From NCBI RefSeq assembly GCF_004134905.2, contig NZ_SDPQ02000001.1, positions 868,001 to 932,000 on the forward strand: DNA of 64,000 nt. Direction: 5' to 3'. The position numbers and the translations under genes were made by a program. Below the pieces are notes generated by a model. That model saw only the letters and a program-made list of their open reading frames with translations, was not told the DNA's origin and made no database searches. Below, piece by piece: positions 53,112 through 62,947 of the stretch (positions within the stretch are counted from its first letter, which is position 1; the number at the start of each line of letters is the position of its first letter). The DNA is from Aeromicrobium ginsengisoli. GTDB taxonomy: Bacteria; Actinomycetota; Actinomycetes; Propionibacteriales; Nocardioidaceae.

Positions 53112-53714
53112 CTAGATCGCGGGGACCTTGAGCGTCTCGAGCACCTCGTCGATGAGGCCGTACTCGAGCGCCTGTGCGGCGGTGAGGATCTTGTCGCGGT
53201 CGACGTCGCGGCTGACTTCCTCGACGGGCTTGCCCGACGCGTCGGAGATCATCTTCTCCATCAGCTCACGCATGCGCAGGATCTCGTTGGCCTGGATCTC
53301 GAGGTCGGAGATCTGGCCGCCCGTGCCCTCGGTGTAGGGCTGGTGGATCAGGATGCGGCTGTTGGGCAGCGCGAGGCGCTTGCCCGGCGTGCCGGCGGCG
53401 AGCAGCACCGCAGCGGCCGAGGCGGCCTGTCCGAGGCAGATCGTCTGCACGTCGGGCTTGAGGTAGCGCATCGTGTCGTAGATCGCGGTCAGCGCCGTGA
53501 ACGAGCCGCCGGGGCTGTTGATGTAGATGCTGATGTCGCGGTCGGGGTCCATCGCCTGGAGGCACAGCATCTGGGCCATGACGGCGTTGGCGACGTCGTC
53601 GCTGATCGGCGTGCCGAGGAAGATGATGCGGTCCTCGAACAGCTTGGCGTAGGGGTCGATGCGCCTGAAGCCGTACGACGTGCGCTCTTCCCACTGGGGA
53701 ATGTAATAGCTCAT
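53112..53714 (-). CDS. clpP2: ATP-dependent Clp protease proteolytic subunit ClpP2
   Basis: A 200-residue serine peptidase. The catalytic Ser is in [16 protein letters not shown], the His in [10 protein letters not shown], and the Asp follows in the DVDRDKIL region. It begins [15 protein letters not shown], the N-terminal form of actinobacterial ClpP2, which forms mixed tetradecamers with ClpP1. The ATG overlaps the clpP1 stop (ATGA), so equal synthesis is expected. Confidence 0.95.
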   Translation of the reverse strand: MSYYIPQWEERTSYGFRRIDPYAKLFEDRIIFLGTPISDDVANAVMAQMLCLQAMDPDRDISIYINSPGGSFTALTAIYDTMRYLKPDVQTICLGQAASAAAVLLAAGTPGKRLALPNSRILIHQPYTEGTGGQISDLEIQANEILRMRELMEKMISDASGKPVEEVSRDVDRDKILTAAQALEYGLIDEVLETLKVPAI

Positions 53715-54328
53715 GATGTGAGGTCTCCTGCGCTCGCGACGACGTGATCGATGAGGCCGTACTCCTTGGCCTGGGCCGGCGTGAACCACCGGTCGCGGTC
53801 CGAGTCGAGCTCGATCTGCTCGACGGTCTGGCCACTGTGCTGGGCCTGCAGCTCGTTGAGCTGCTTCTTGAGCAGCAGGCTCTGCTGGGCCTGGATCTTG
53901 ATGTCCGACGCCGAGCCACCGATGCCGCCCGAGGGCTGGTGCATCATGATGCGCGCGTGCGGCAGGGCGTAGCGCTTGCCGGCCGTGCCCGCTGCGAGCA
54001 GGAACTGGCCCATCGAGGCGGCCAGGCCCATCCCGAACGTGGCGACGTCGTTGGAGATGAACTGCATCGTGTCGTAGATCGCCATGCCGGAGTCGACTGA
54101 GCCGCCCGGCGAGTTGATGTAGAGGTAGATGTCGGCCTGCGGGTCCTCGGCGTTGAGCAGCAGCATCTGCGCACAGATCGCGTTGGAGTTGGAGTCGCGG
54201 ACCTCGGAGCCCAGGAACACGATGCGTTCCTTGAGCAGCCGCTGGTAGATGTGGCCGTCGAGATCCGAGGGGCCGGCCTCGCCGGCCATTCTCGGCGACA
54301 TGGGGCTGGGGGTATCCGGTGTGTTCAC
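53711..54328 (-). CDS. clpP1: ATP-dependent Clp protease proteolytic subunit ClpP1
   Basis: A 205-residue serine peptidase with the catalytic Ser in [16 protein letters not shown], His in [12 protein letters not shown] and Asp in DSDRDRWF. It pairs with ClpP2. The GTG at 54326-54328 is chosen since TAGGTT lies seven bases upstream; an ATG at 54301 would give a shorter, also plausible, propeptide. Open sequence upstream to 54649 has no family similarity and runs through the next gene. Confidence 0.93.
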   Translation of the reverse strand: MNTPDTPSPMSPRMAGEAGPSDLDGHIYQRLLKERIVFLGSEVRDSNSNAICAQMLLLNAEDPQADIYLYINSPGGSVDSGMAIYDTMQFISNDVATFGMGLAASMGQFLLAAGTAGKRYALPHARIMMHQPSGGIGGSASDIKIQAQQSLLLKKQLNELQAQHSGQTVEQIELDSDRDRWFTPAQAKEYGLIDHVVASAGDLTS

Positions 54329-54335
54329 GTCCCCA

Positions 54336-54341
54336 AACCTA
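54336..54341 (-). promoter_or_regulatory. Putative leaderless -10 box of clpP1-clpP2
   Basis: TAGGTT, seven bases, then GTG at 54328. Confidence 0.45.
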
Positions 54342-54380
54342 GACGGCCCAGCGATCGAACACACGCGAAAACACGGCTGT

Positions 54381-54406
54381 TCGCTGACAGCGTGAACCGT
54401 CAGCGA
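54381..54406 (-). terminator. Hairpin after the inositol operon
   Basis: TCGCTGAC and GTCAGCGA, 8-bp perfect arms with a 10-base loop, lie 14 bases past the stop of the last operon gene. Confidence 0.55.
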
Positions 54407-54419
54407 GAGATCGAGGACG

Positions 54420-55196
54420 TCAGACGGTGAACGCCTCGCGAAAGCGCTCGAGGGCGAGGTCGGAGTCGCCGCTCGCGTACGCCTCCATGGCCACGACACC
54501 GTCGTAGCCTGCGTCGGCGAGCGCCCGCGCGACGAACGGCCAGTTGACCTCTCCGGTGCCCGGCTCGCACCGCCCCGGCACGTCCGCGACCTGCACCTCG
54601 CCGAGGTGCGGCGCAGAACGCTGGATGAGCTCGACGAGGTTCCCCTCACCGATCTGCGCGTGATAGAGGTCGAGGTTCATCTTCAGGTGTGGACTGTCGA
54701 CCGCGCTGACCAAGGCGAGCGTGTCGGCGGCGCGACCGAACGGGGTGCCGGGGTGATCGACCTCGGTGTTGAGGTTCTCCAGCACGAACGTCACGCCATG
54801 CCGCTCCCCCAGCTCCGCGACGCGCGAGAGCGTACGTTCGGCGGCCAGCCACATGTCGCCCGTCACGACCTCGACCGGGCGTACGGGGATGCCGCCATCC
54901 CCCAGCCCGGTGCCGTGCAGGTTGAGCGTCGGGCAGCGGATCGCCTGGGCGAACGGAATCGACTGCTCTGCGGTGTGCAGCAGGTCGTCGGCGCCGTCGA
55001 CGGTGATCAGGTCACCCGTGACGTAGCCCGTCATCGACGTGAACGTCGCGCCCGTGGCCGCCAAGGCAGCGGCGTCCTTGTCGGTCCACCCCCAGATCTC
55101 AGCGGCGAACCCGGCGTCGTGGATCCGCTCGATGCGGTCCAGCAACGGGAGCTCGGTGAACACCATCTCGGCGCACACCGCCAACGTGAAGGTCAT
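54420..55196 (-). CDS. Sugar phosphate isomerase/epimerase, hydroxypyruvate-isomerase-like
   Basis: A 258-residue TIM-barrel protein. The metal-binding Glu is in [16 protein letters not shown], followed by [15 protein letters not shown], then [17 protein letters not shown], the ending typical of hydroxypyruvate isomerase (Hyi) and of inositol-pathway isomerases such as IolI/IolH. It is the last gene of the inositol operon, so a cyclitol-derived keto sugar is the likely substrate. The ATG overlaps the preceding stop (ATGA). Confidence 0.82.
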   Translation of the reverse strand: MTFTLAVCAEMVFTELPLLDRIERIHDAGFAAEIWGWTDKDAAALAATGATFTSMTGYVTGDLITVDGADDLLHTAEQSIPFAQAIRCPTLNLHGTGLGDGGIPVRPVEVVTGDMWLAAERTLSRVAELGERHGVTFVLENLNTEVDHPGTPFGRAADTLALVSAVDSPHLKMNLDLYHAQIGEGNLVELIQRSAPHLGEVQVADVPGRCEPGTGEVNWPFVARALADAGYDGVVAMEAYASGDSDLALERFREAFTV

Positions 55197-56200
55197 CCCT
55201 GGACCTTCGCTCGGGTGCCGGACTGGTACGACTCGATGCACGCCTGCGCGATCGCGAAAGCAGCTCGGGCAGCGTCGCCCGTCACCGAGGGCGTACGCCC
55301 CTCGAGGATCGCCGCCGCGAACTCGGCGAACTCGGCCGTGTAGGCGTCGATCATCAGCTCAACGTCGCCGTGAGCCGTCGCGGCCAGGCGTCCCGAGGCG
55401 TCATGGAGGCGCATCGACGACGTGGCACCCTCGCCCGCGGTCACCATGCCGGCCGACCCCAGCACCTCACCACGTACGTCATAGCCGTAGGCCGCGGCGA
55501 AGCTCGCCTCGGCGGTGGCGATCGCGCCGTTGTCGAAGCGGATCACCACGTTCGCGTGGTCCAGCAACGTCGGATGGCCGGGCGCGGTGAGCGAGTCAGC
55601 CGTCGCGACGACATCGACCGCCCGCGCACCGGGGTTGAGCCAGTTGAGCGTGTCGAAGTCGTGAATCAGGGTCTGGGTGAAGATCGTCCACGGCGGCACC
55701 ACGTCGGGGTCTGCGGGGCCCGAGCCCGGGTCGCGCGTCACCGAACGCAGTTGACGGACCGTGCCGATGCGACCAGCGGCGATCGCGTCGTGCGCAGCCC
55801 GGAAGTCTGCGGCAAACCGGCGGTTGAAGCCGACCTGGAACGCCACGCCGGCCTTCGCCGTCGCCGTGATGCCCTGCTCGATCTCGGCGAGGCTCATGCC
55901 GGCCGGCTTCTCGGAGAACACGTGCTTGCCAGCGTCCGCGGCGGCGACGATCAGTTCTGCGTGTGCCGTCGAGGAGGCCGCGATGACGACTGCGTCGACG
56001 TCGTCGGCGGCGAAGATCGCCTCGGGTGACGTCTCACCCCGAGCGCCCAGCGGCTCGGCGAGATCCGCCGCAACGCCGGGCCGCGGGTCTGCCACGGCAA
56101 CCAGCTGGGCCTCAGGCACGCGACGCGCGATGACAGAGGCGTGGGACGCGCCGATGCGTCCTGCTCCGATGAGTCCGATACGGACGGGTGTGAAGGACAT
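55193..56200 (-). CDS. Gfo/Idh/MocA oxidoreductase, probable inositol 2-dehydrogenase (1)
   Basis: A 335-residue NAD(P)-dependent dehydrogenase: Rossmann motif GLIGAGRIGASHASV, catalytic-lysine motif FSEKPAGM (E-K-P) and substrate-side His/Asp in LIHDFDTLNWL, as in inositol 2-dehydrogenase (IolG). It likely oxidises an inositol isomer to inosose. The ATG at 56200 has AGGAAA upstream and lies 8 bases after the stop of the previous gene. Confidence 0.87.
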   Translation of the reverse strand: MSFTPVRIGLIGAGRIGASHASVIARRVPEAQLVAVADPRPGVAADLAEPLGARGETSPEAIFAADDVDAVVIAASSTAHAELIVAAADAGKHVFSEKPAGMSLAEIEQGITATAKAGVAFQVGFNRRFAADFRAAHDAIAAGRIGTVRQLRSVTRDPGSGPADPDVVPPWTIFTQTLIHDFDTLNWLNPGARAVDVVATADSLTAPGHPTLLDHANVVIRFDNGAIATAEASFAAAYGYDVRGEVLGSAGMVTAGEGATSSMRLHDASGRLAATAHGDVELMIDAYTAEFAEFAAAILEGRTPSVTGDAARAAFAIAQACIESYQSGTRAKVQG

Positions 56201-56208
56201 ACGGTTTC

Positions 56209-57198
56209 CTAGGAGTAGAGGTTGGGTCGGGGATCGAGCGGGACGTTCTGGCGCCCGCCCGTCGCGAGTGACGCGACACCGGAGGCCGCGACGACGTTGG
56301 CGACATAGCCGTCCCACGCGCTGGGTCCGTGGACAACGCCGTTGAGCGCGTCCTCGGCCCATGCGCTGAGCTCGAGACGGTAGGCGTCGGAGAACCGCCC
56401 GATGAAGTCGTCCCGCACCCGCACGCCGTCGATGCCCGCCTTGCGGATGCTCGAAGGGTTCGGGGGTACGAGCGAGACGGTGCCCGACGTGCCAACGAGC
56501 TCACAGCGCACGTCATAGCCGTAGGCCGCGTTGACGAACACCTCGACCGAGACCAACACACCCGAACGCATCTGGATCGTCGCGAGCTGCGGATCGCGCA
56601 GTCCCTCGGCGACCGGCGATTCGACCCGGATCGTCGCGATCTCGTCGTCGAGCAGCCAGCGGACGATGTCGAGCTCGTGCACCATGGATCCGGTGACGAT
56701 GCCTTCGCTGGTCGAGCTGGTGTGCGACGACGCATTGCGGTGGACGCAGTGCACCATGCGCGCCTCGCCGATGTCGCCGTTGCGCAGGGCGTCGCGCATC
56801 TCCCGGTAACCGGGGTCATAGCGCCGCATGAAGCCGAGCTGTACGAGCTGCCGGCCCGCGGCGAGCTCGGCGTCAACGACCGAGAGCGAGTCCTCCGCGG
56901 TGACCGCGAGCGGCTTCTCGCACAGCACGGGCTTGCCTGCGGCGATGCAGGCCTTCGCCAGGTCGGCGTGGGTGTGGTCGGGAGAGCAGATGATGACCGC
57001 ATCGACCGCCGACGAGTCGATCAGGGCCTCAGCAGAGCCGGCGACACCCGCAGACACCGGCTGCGCGACCGCATAGGCACGGTCGACGTCGAAGTCGTAG
57101 ACCTCGGAGACCCGGGCGGCGGGGACGGCTGTCGAGATCGTGTTGATGTGGTCAGCGCCCATCGCGCCGACACCGATGACGCCTACGCGAAGGCTCAC
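56209..57198 (-). CDS. Gfo/Idh/MocA oxidoreductase, probable inositol 2-dehydrogenase (2)
   Basis: A 329-residue dehydrogenase with VGVIGVGAMGADHINTI, EKP in VLCEKPLAVTAEDS, and MVHELDIVRWLLDDE, which is the substrate motif of IolG-type enzymes. GTG at 57196-57198 overlaps the TGA of the preceding gene and is preferred over a GTG four codons upstream. With its two neighbours it probably handles different inositol stereoisomers (myo, scyllo, D-chiro). Confidence 0.87.
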   Translation of the reverse strand: MSLRVGVIGVGAMGADHINTISTAVPAARVSEVYDFDVDRAYAVAQPVSAGVAGSAEALIDSSAVDAVIICSPDHTHADLAKACIAAGKPVLCEKPLAVTAEDSLSVVDAELAAGRQLVQLGFMRRYDPGYREMRDALRNGDIGEARMVHCVHRNASSHTSSTSEGIVTGSMVHELDIVRWLLDDEIATIRVESPVAEGLRDPQLATIQMRSGVLVSVEVFVNAAYGYDVRCELVGTSGTVSLVPPNPSSIRKAGIDGVRVRDDFIGRFSDAYRLELSAWAEDALNGVVHGPSAWDGYVANVVAASGVASLATGGRQNVPLDPRPNLYS

Positions 57199-58346
57199 AG
57201 GCTGACCCACTTTCGTTCGTCGGCCGACACGATCATCGCGTCGACGGTGCGCGCTGCGATCAGCGCGTCATGGATGGTGGCGCCGTGCGGCTTGCCGTCG
57301 GCGATGGACTGCACGAGCCTGCGAGCCTCGATGACCTTGAGGTCGTCGAAGCCCATGGGGTTGTTGGCACCGGGCTGGAACGCACCAAGCTCACCGTCGC
57401 CCGGCGTCGCGTAGCGCGTCGCGTAGAACGCGTCCTGGTAGTCCTGGTCGAGGCAGACCTGCAGCTCGTTCATGCGGCGGAAGTCCCACTTGAGTGCGCC
57501 GGTCGTGCCGTGGACCTCGATGCCATACGTGTTCTGCTCCCCTACGGCCGAGCGGCTGGCCTCGAGAATGCCGCGTGAGCCGCCGGCGATCCGCAGGAGC
57601 GCGGAGACGTAGTCCTCGTTCTCGACGGCGCCCATCGCGCCGGCACCGCGCTCGTAGTGCATCGCGCCGGGCCTGGCCTCGGGCCGCTCGGGGATGAACG
57701 TCGCCCGGTCGGCGATGAGCTCGTCAATGTCGGCCACGACGTAGCGGACGAGGTCTGCCGCGTGGCTGACCAGGTCGCCAAGCACGCCGCTGCCGGCGAA
57801 CTCGTTCTGGAACCGCCACGACAACGCGCCGTCGGGGTGCGCGGCGTAGTCGGACACGAAGCGTACGGACGTGTGCTCGACCGTGCCGAGGCGTCCGGTC
57901 GCCACCAGCTCCCGCGCCAGCTCGACGGCCGGCGGGTTGCGGTAGTTGAACCCGGCCGCCGACTGGACGCCCGCCGCTTCGACCGCCGCGACGATCTCGG
58001 CGGTCTCCTCGGCATTGCGTCCCGCGGGCTTCTCGACCCACACGTGCTTGCCGGACCGGGCCGCGGCCACCGCGACATCGTGGTGGATGAAGTTGGGACC
58101 CGTCACGCACACCAGGTCGATGTCGTCCCGCGCGACCAGCTCACGCCAGTCGGTGACCTGGTGCTCGAAGCCGAACGCCTGCGCAGCGCGTTCAGTACGG
58201 TCGTCGTCCGCCGGGTCGGCCACGGCGACGAGCCGCGGCCGCAACGGGCTGTCGGTGTAGTGCTGCGTCAGCCGGCTCAGCGCCCGGGCGTGGACCTGGC
58301 CCATCCAGCCCAGGCCCACGATGCCGACGCGGAGCTCTGCCGTCAC
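57195..58346 (-). CDS. Gfo/Idh/MocA oxidoreductase (3)
   Basis: A 383-residue dehydrogenase with [31 protein letters not shown] (E-K-P) and [13 protein letters not shown]. The longer length and the C-terminal domain with GMHYERG-like and QDAFYATRY phrases place it with scyllo-inositol or glucose-fructose type oxidoreductases. The GTG overlaps the TGA of the ATPase gene (GTGA), so it is translated within the operon. Confidence 0.86.
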   Translation of the reverse strand: MTAELRVGIVGLGWMGQVHARALSRLTQHYTDSPLRPRLVAVADPADDDRTERAAQAFGFEHQVTDWRELVARDDIDLVCVTGPNFIHHDVAVAAARSGKHVWVEKPAGRNAEETAEIVAAVEAAGVQSAAGFNYRNPPAVELARELVATGRLGTVEHTSVRFVSDYAAHPDGALSWRFQNEFAGSGVLGDLVSHAADLVRYVVADIDELIADRATFIPERPEARPGAMHYERGAGAMGAVENEDYVSALLRIAGGSRGILEASRSAVGEQNTYGIEVHGTTGALKWDFRRMNELQVCLDQDYQDAFYATRYATPGDGELGAFQPGANNPMGFDDLKVIEARRLVQSIADGKPHGATIHDALIAARTVDAMIVSADERKWVSL

Positions 58347-59248
58347 GTGACGTCGGCCTTCAGCTCCTGGGCGATCGCCGAGTCCGCACCCATCGTCTCC
58401 GCGAGCTCGTGGGCGAGCGACTCCAACTCCTCGCCGCCGGCCATCATCGCGGTGAGGTCCTCGAGCGTCAGGTCCGACTTGGGGAAGTCGCCCATGCTCT
58501 TGCCGCGACGCAGCAGCATGAACCGGTCACCGACCGGATAGGCGTGGTGCGGGTTGTGCGTGATGAACACGACGCCGAGCCCACGCTCGCGGGCCTTGGC
58601 GATGTACTTCAGCACGACACCGGACTGCTTGACGCCCAGCGCCGCCGTCGGCTCGTCGAGGATCAGCACGCGGGCACCGAAGTAGACCGCGCGGGCGATC
58701 GCGACGCACTGCCGCTCGCCACCGGACAACGTACCGATCGGCTGCTCCACGTCACGCAGGTCGATGCCCATCGCGGAAAGCTCGGACTTCGTCGTGCGCT
58801 TCATGAAGTCGATGTCGAGCTTCTTGAACGGCCCGACACCCTTGGTGATCTCGCTGCCGAGGAAGAAGTTGCGCCACACCGGCATCAGCGGGACGACCGC
58901 GAGGTCCTGGTAGACCGTCGCGATGCCCAGCTCGAGCGCGGCACGGGGGCTCGACAGCGTGTGGTCTTCGCCGTCGATCAACAGCTGTCCGTCGGTGTGC
59001 TCGTGCGCACCCGCCAGGATCTTGATGAACGTCGACTTGCCGGCACCGTTGTCGCCGAGCACACACGTCACCTCACCCGCGCGTACGGACGTCGAGACGT
59101 CGCTGAGCGCGATGATGTTGCCGTAGCGCTTGCCGATGTCGCGCACCTCGATGATCGCGGTGCCGCGCGGCGGCGGGGCGTAGACGTTGGTGACCGGCGA
59201 TGCTGCTTCTGCCGTCGTCTCTTCCACGGTCTCGTTGTCGTTGCTCAT
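58343..59248 (-). CDS. Sugar ABC transporter ATP-binding protein (single-domain)
   Basis: A 301-residue ATPase with Walker [10 protein letters not shown], signature [15 protein letters not shown] and Walker [13 protein letters not shown]. It holds one nucleotide-binding domain, unlike RbsA-type proteins which carry two, and so resembles FrcA-like importers and should work as a homodimer. The ATG at 59248 overlaps the permease stop (ATGA). The N-terminal 25 residues are acidic and Thr/Ala-rich. Confidence 0.92.
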   Translation of the reverse strand: MSNDNETVEETTAEAASPVTNVYAPPPRGTAIIEVRDIGKRYGNIIALSDVSTSVRAGEVTCVLGDNGAGKSTFIKILAGAHEHTDGQLLIDGEDHTLSSPRAALELGIATVYQDLAVVPLMPVWRNFFLGSEITKGVGPFKKLDIDFMKRTTKSELSAMGIDLRDVEQPIGTLSGGERQCVAIARAVYFGARVLILDEPTAALGVKQSGVVLKYIAKARERGLGVVFITHNPHHAYPVGDRFMLLRRGKSMGDFPKSDLTLEDLTAMMAGGEELESLAHELAETMGADSAIAQELKADVT

Positions 59249-60336
59249 TTGGCTGTCTCCGCCCGCTTGCGAACCCATTCATTGAGGAGCACCGCTCCCA
59301 GGAGCATGACTCCGAGGAACGCCTTGAGCCAGTTGTTGTCCCAACCGGCATAGACGATGCCCTGGCTGACCATGCCGTAGATCAGCGCGCCGAAGGCGGC
59401 ACCGATCGCCGAGCCGTAGCCGCCCGTCATCAGGCAGCCACCGACCACGGCGCAGATGATGTAGATGAACTCCTGGCCGACGCCGGTGTTGCTCTGCACC
59501 GTCGACGTCGTGAAGATCAGCAGCATGCCGACGAGCCAGCCGGCGCCCGCGGTCGTCATGAACAGGCCGACCTTGGTCTTGAAGACCGGCACGCCGATCT
59601 GGCGGGAGGCGGTCTGCGCGCCGCCGACCGAGAAGATCCAGTTGCCGGTGCGCGTACGCAGGAGGATCCACGTCGCGAGTGCCGTCACGCCGACCCACCA
59701 GAACACCGAGGCGTTGATCGTCAGCGGACGCGACCAGTCGAAGTCGAGGCGCATGAAGCCGAGATTGAGGTTGAACCAGTGCGGCTGGACCTCGAGCGCC
59801 GAGCCGAAGACCCGCTTGGCCTGGGAGTAGAACGGCACCTGCGTCATGCCCTGGATCGCCACCTGGCCGGTCAGGGCCTTGGTGCCGGCGAGGTCGATGC
59901 CCTGGAGGACGAAGAACGTCCCGAGGGTCACGATGAAGCTCGGGAGCCCCGTGCGCATCACGAGGATGCCGTTGATCGCGCCGATCAGGAGGGCGAGGCC
60001 CAGCGAGATGAAGATCGCGGCCCAGATGTTGACGCCGTACTCACGGGTCAGCACGCCGACGACGAGTCCGGTGAAGCCGGTCATGGCGCCGGCGGAGAGG
60101 TCGAACTCGCCGCCGATCATCAGCAGCGCGACCGCGACGGCCATGATGCCGATCGTCGAGGCGCCGCGCAGCCAGGTGCTCGAGCCACTCGGGGTGGCGA
60201 ACGCATCGGTCGTCAGGGCGAAGAAGGCGAAGATCACGATGGCCGCGACGAGCGCGCCGATCTCCGGGCGTTTCAGCAGCTTGGTCAGGGTCGACGTACG
60301 CGCGATGCGTTCGTCGGCCAGGGTGGCTGTGGTCAT
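59245..60336 (-). CDS. Sugar ABC transporter permease (RbsC/FrcC type)
   Basis: A 363-residue membrane protein with about ten helices. [20 protein letters not shown] near residue 75 is the conserved CUT2-family segment, and [21 protein letters not shown] follows, a permease motif that contacts the ATPase. It serves the inositol-type importer. ACGGAG lies seven bases before the ATG. A stable hairpin separates it from the binding-protein gene upstream. Confidence 0.93.
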   Translation of the reverse strand: MTTATLADERIARTSTLTKLLKRPEIGALVAAIVIFAFFALTTDAFATPSGSSTWLRGASTIGIMAVAVALLMIGGEFDLSAGAMTGFTGLVVGVLTREYGVNIWAAIFISLGLALLIGAINGILVMRTGLPSFIVTLGTFFVLQGIDLAGTKALTGQVAIQGMTQVPFYSQAKRVFGSALEVQPHWFNLNLGFMRLDFDWSRPLTINASVFWWVGVTALATWILLRTRTGNWIFSVGGAQTASRQIGVPVFKTKVGLFMTTAGAGWLVGMLLIFTTSTVQSNTGVGQEFIYIICAVVGGCLMTGGYGSAIGAAFGALIYGMVSQGIVYAGWDNNWLKAFLGVMLLGAVLLNEWVRKRAETAK

Positions 60337-60401
60337 GGGTGACTCCGTTCGTCGACGCCGTGTCGTGATCGTCGAGCCTGCAAGGAAATGTGGGGTGAGG
60401 G

Positions 60402-60431
60402 CCGGGGGCCCGACGTTCGCCGGGCCCCCGG
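60402..60431 (-). terminator. Intra-operon hairpin after the sugar-binding protein gene
   Basis: CCGGGGGCCCG and its exact complement (60421-60431) enclose an 8-base loop. It lies just past the stop of the binding-protein gene and before the permease. It may stop part of the transcripts or protect the upstream mRNA, raising binding-protein level over the membrane components. Confidence 0.6.
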
Positions 60432-60436
60432 TCAGC

Positions 60437-61399
60437 TCAGCGTGTGCCGTTTGCGGCGTACTTCAGGACGGCTGCGGCGTTGTCCTTCGTGATGAAGGCC
60501 GGGCCGGAGTTGATCGGCTGTCCACCGCCGATGTCGTTGCCGTTGATCGACTTCAGGTAAAGACCCGTGATGCCCAGGAAGCCCTGGACGTACGGCTGCT
60601 GGTCGACCGCGAACAGGATCGAGCCGGCCTGGATGTCCTTGATGACGTCCTCGGAGAGGTCGAACGTCGCCACCTTGGCGCTGCTGCCGGAGTCCTTGAC
60701 GGCTCCGACCGCGTCGATCGCGTACTGGCCACCGAGCGTCAGCACGGTGTCGATCGACTTGTCGGCCTGGAGCTTCGACGTGATCGTCGACTGGACCGCG
60801 CTGTCGTCGGTGCCGTCGACCTGAAGGTTCTGGACCTTGCCGCCGAACGTCTCGGCGACCGCCTTGCAGCGCTCCTCGAGGCCGATGTTGCCGGCTTCCT
60901 GGATGACGCAGATGGCGTTCTTGAGGCCTTCGGCCTTGAGCCGCTCGCCGACCGCCTGGCCCGCGATGGTCTCGGTCTGACCGATGTGGGTGATCGCGCC
61001 GAACGCCTTGAACTTGTCGACGCCGGAGTTGATCGTGATGACCGGGATGCCTGCGGCGACGGCCTTCTTGACGCTGTCCTCGATGCCGTCGGGGTTGGCC
61101 ATCGACACGACGATGCCGTCGACCTTGTCGGCGACTGCTCCGTCGATCAGCTGCGACTGCTTGGCGGGATCGCCGTCGGAGCTGTACTCGACCTTGACGC
61201 CGTAGTCCTTGCCGGCCTGCTCCGCGCCGGACTTGACCCGGTCCCAGAAGGCGTCGCCGGGCGAACCGTGCGTCACGACCGCGTAGGTGTAGTCCTTCTT
61301 GGCGGTCTTGTCCGTGCCTTCGTCGCTGCCGGTGCCACTGCATGCGGCCAGCAGAGCGCCGGCGGCAACGATCGCGCCAACAATCTTGATTCTCTTCAT
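60437..61399 (-). CDS. Sugar ABC transporter substrate-binding lipoprotein (CUT2 family)
   Basis: A 320-residue lipoprotein with lipobox LLAACSG, lipidated Cys at 20, and a periplasmic-binding-protein-type fold: YAVVTHGSPGDAFWDRVKSG, VDGIVVSMANPDG, GVDKFKAFGAITHIGQTE and CVIQEAGNIGLEERCKAV. The CUT2 type binds pentoses, fructose or inositol; the operon favours inositol. AAGGAAC precedes the ATG. The mmsA stop lies 51 bases upstream of its start. Confidence 0.92.
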   Translation of the reverse strand: MKRIKIVGAIVAAGALLAACSGTGSDEGTDKTAKKDYTYAVVTHGSPGDAFWDRVKSGAEQAGKDYGVKVEYSSDGDPAKQSQLIDGAVADKVDGIVVSMANPDGIEDSVKKAVAAGIPVITINSGVDKFKAFGAITHIGQTETIAGQAVGERLKAEGLKNAICVIQEAGNIGLEERCKAVAETFGGKVQNLQVDGTDDSAVQSTITSKLQADKSIDTVLTLGGQYAIDAVGAVKDSGSSAKVATFDLSEDVIKDIQAGSILFAVDQQPYVQGFLGITGLYLKSINGNDIGGGQPINSGPAFITKDNAAAVLKYAANGTR

Positions 61400-61450
61400 G
61401 TGGTGGTGTTCCTTCTCTTCTCGGGTCCCGGCGTCAATGGATGGTCGGGG

Positions 61451-62947
61451 TTAGTGTGCTGTCGGGAAGTTCAGCTGGGCGAGGGAGTCCTCGCTGACGT
61501 GCGGCCACCGGGTGGTGACCACCTTTGCCTGGGTGTAGAACCTCACTCCTTCGGGACCGTGGATGTGGTGGTCGCCGAACAATGAGTCCTTCCAGCCTCC
61601 GAAGGAGTGGAAGGCCATGGGGACCGGGACCGGCACGTTGATGCCGATCATGCCCACATGGACCTTCCGCTGGAAGGTTCGTGCCACCTCGCCCGAGGAA
61701 GTGAACACCGCTGTGCCGTTGCCGTACGGATTCGAGTTGATGAGCTCGATGGCAGCGTCCAGCGTCGGAACCCGCAGCACGGTGAGCACGGGTCCGAAGA
61801 TCTCGTCGGTGTAGACCGACATGTCAGTGGTGACCTGGTCGAGCAGCGTGGGGCCGACGAAGAAGCCCTCTTCGTGGCCCTCGACGACCAGGTCCCGGCC
61901 GTCGACGACGACCTTGGCGCCGGCGTCCTCACCCTGGCCGATGTAGTCGACGATGCGGTCGCGGGACGCCGCAGTGACGACGGGGCCCATCTCGGCATCG
62001 GGGTCAGTGCCGACCGAGACCTTGAGGCCGGTCGAGCGCTCGCGGATCTTGTCGACGAGCGTGTCGGCGGCCGGTCCGACCGCGACGACGGCGCTGATCG
62101 CCATGCAGCGCTGCCCCGCCGAGCCGTAGCCCGCCGCGACGATGTGGTCGGCGGCGAAGTCGAGGTCGGCATCCGGCATCACGACGGCGTGGTTCTTGGC
62201 GCCGCCGAGCGCCTGGACGCGCTTGCCCGTGCGCGAGGCGCCCTCGTGGACGTACTTGGCGATCGGGGTCGACCCGACGAACGACACAGCGGCGATGCCG
62301 GGGTGCTCCAGGATTGCGTCGACCGCGACCTTGTCACCGTGCACGACGTTGAACACGCCGTCGGGCAGGCCGGCCTGCTGGTAGAGGCGGGCCACCAGGT
62401 CGGAGGCGCCGGGATCGCGCTCGGACGGCTTGAGGATGAACGTGTTGCCGCACGCGATCGCGACGGGATGCATCCACAGCGGCACCATGATCGGGAAGTT
62501 GAACGGCGTGATGCCGGCGACGACGCCGATCGCCTGGCGGAACGTGTGCGAGTCGACCCCACCGGAGACCTGGTCGCTGAACTCGCCCTTGAGCAGCTGC
62601 GGGATGCCCGCGGCGAACTCGACGACCTCACGGCCACGCACGACCTCGCCCTTGGCGTCGTCGAGCGTCTTGCCGTGCTCGGACGAGATGATCGCCGCGA
62701 GCTCGTCCTCGTGCTCGACCAGCAGCTGGCGGAAGTCGAACATGATGCGCGAACGAGCCGTCACCGACGACTCCCCCCACGTCTCGTACGCCGCGGCGGC
62801 GGCCTGCACCGCGGCATCGACGTCACCGGCGGTCGCCAGGCGTACCTGTGACTTCGGCGCGCCGACTGCCGGGTCGTACACGTCAGCGAAGCGGTCGCTC
62901 TCGCCGGAGACACTCGCTCCGGCGATCCAGTGGTCGTACGTCGTCAT
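61451..62947 (-). CDS. mmsA: Methylmalonate-semialdehyde dehydrogenase, CoA-acylating
   Basis: A 498-residue ALDH-family enzyme (also named IolA) that converts malonate semialdehyde or methylmalonate semialdehyde to acetyl-CoA or propionyl-CoA, the last step of inositol degradation. It begins MTTYDHWIAGASVSG; the catalytic Cys is in GSAGQRCMAISAVV, and GITPFNFPIMVPLWM marks the substrate/NAD loop. The ATG overlaps the iolD stop (ATGA). An open frame upstream through iolD is a shadow. Confidence 0.95.
   Translation of the reverse strand: MTTYDHWIAGASVSGESDRFADVYDPAVGAPKSQVRLATAGDVDAAVQAAAAAYETWGESSVTARSRIMFDFRQLLVEHEDELAAIISSEHGKTLDDAKGEVVRGREVVEFAAGIPQLLKGEFSDQVSGGVDSHTFRQAIGVVAGITPFNFPIMVPLWMHPVAIACGNTFILKPSERDPGASDLVARLYQQAGLPDGVFNVVHGDKVAVDAILEHPGIAAVSFVGSTPIAKYVHEGASRTGKRVQALGGAKNHAVVMPDADLDFAADHIVAAGYGSAGQRCMAISAVVAVGPAADTLVDKIRERSTGLKVSVGTDPDAEMGPVVTAASRDRIVDYIGQGEDAGAKVVVDGRDLVVEGHEEGFFVGPTLLDQVTTDMSVYTDEIFGPVLTVLRVPTLDAAIELINSNPYGNGTAVFTSSGEVARTFQRKVHVGMIGINVPVPVPMAFHSFGGWKDSLFGDHHIHGPEGVRFYTQAKVVTTRWPHVSEDSLAQLNFPTAH

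Noticed and set aside
54329..54649. N-terminal extension of ClpP1
   Set aside because: The extra 107 residues have no family similarity and run across the terminator and the 3' end of the isomerase gene; a leaderless start at 54328 explains the gene.
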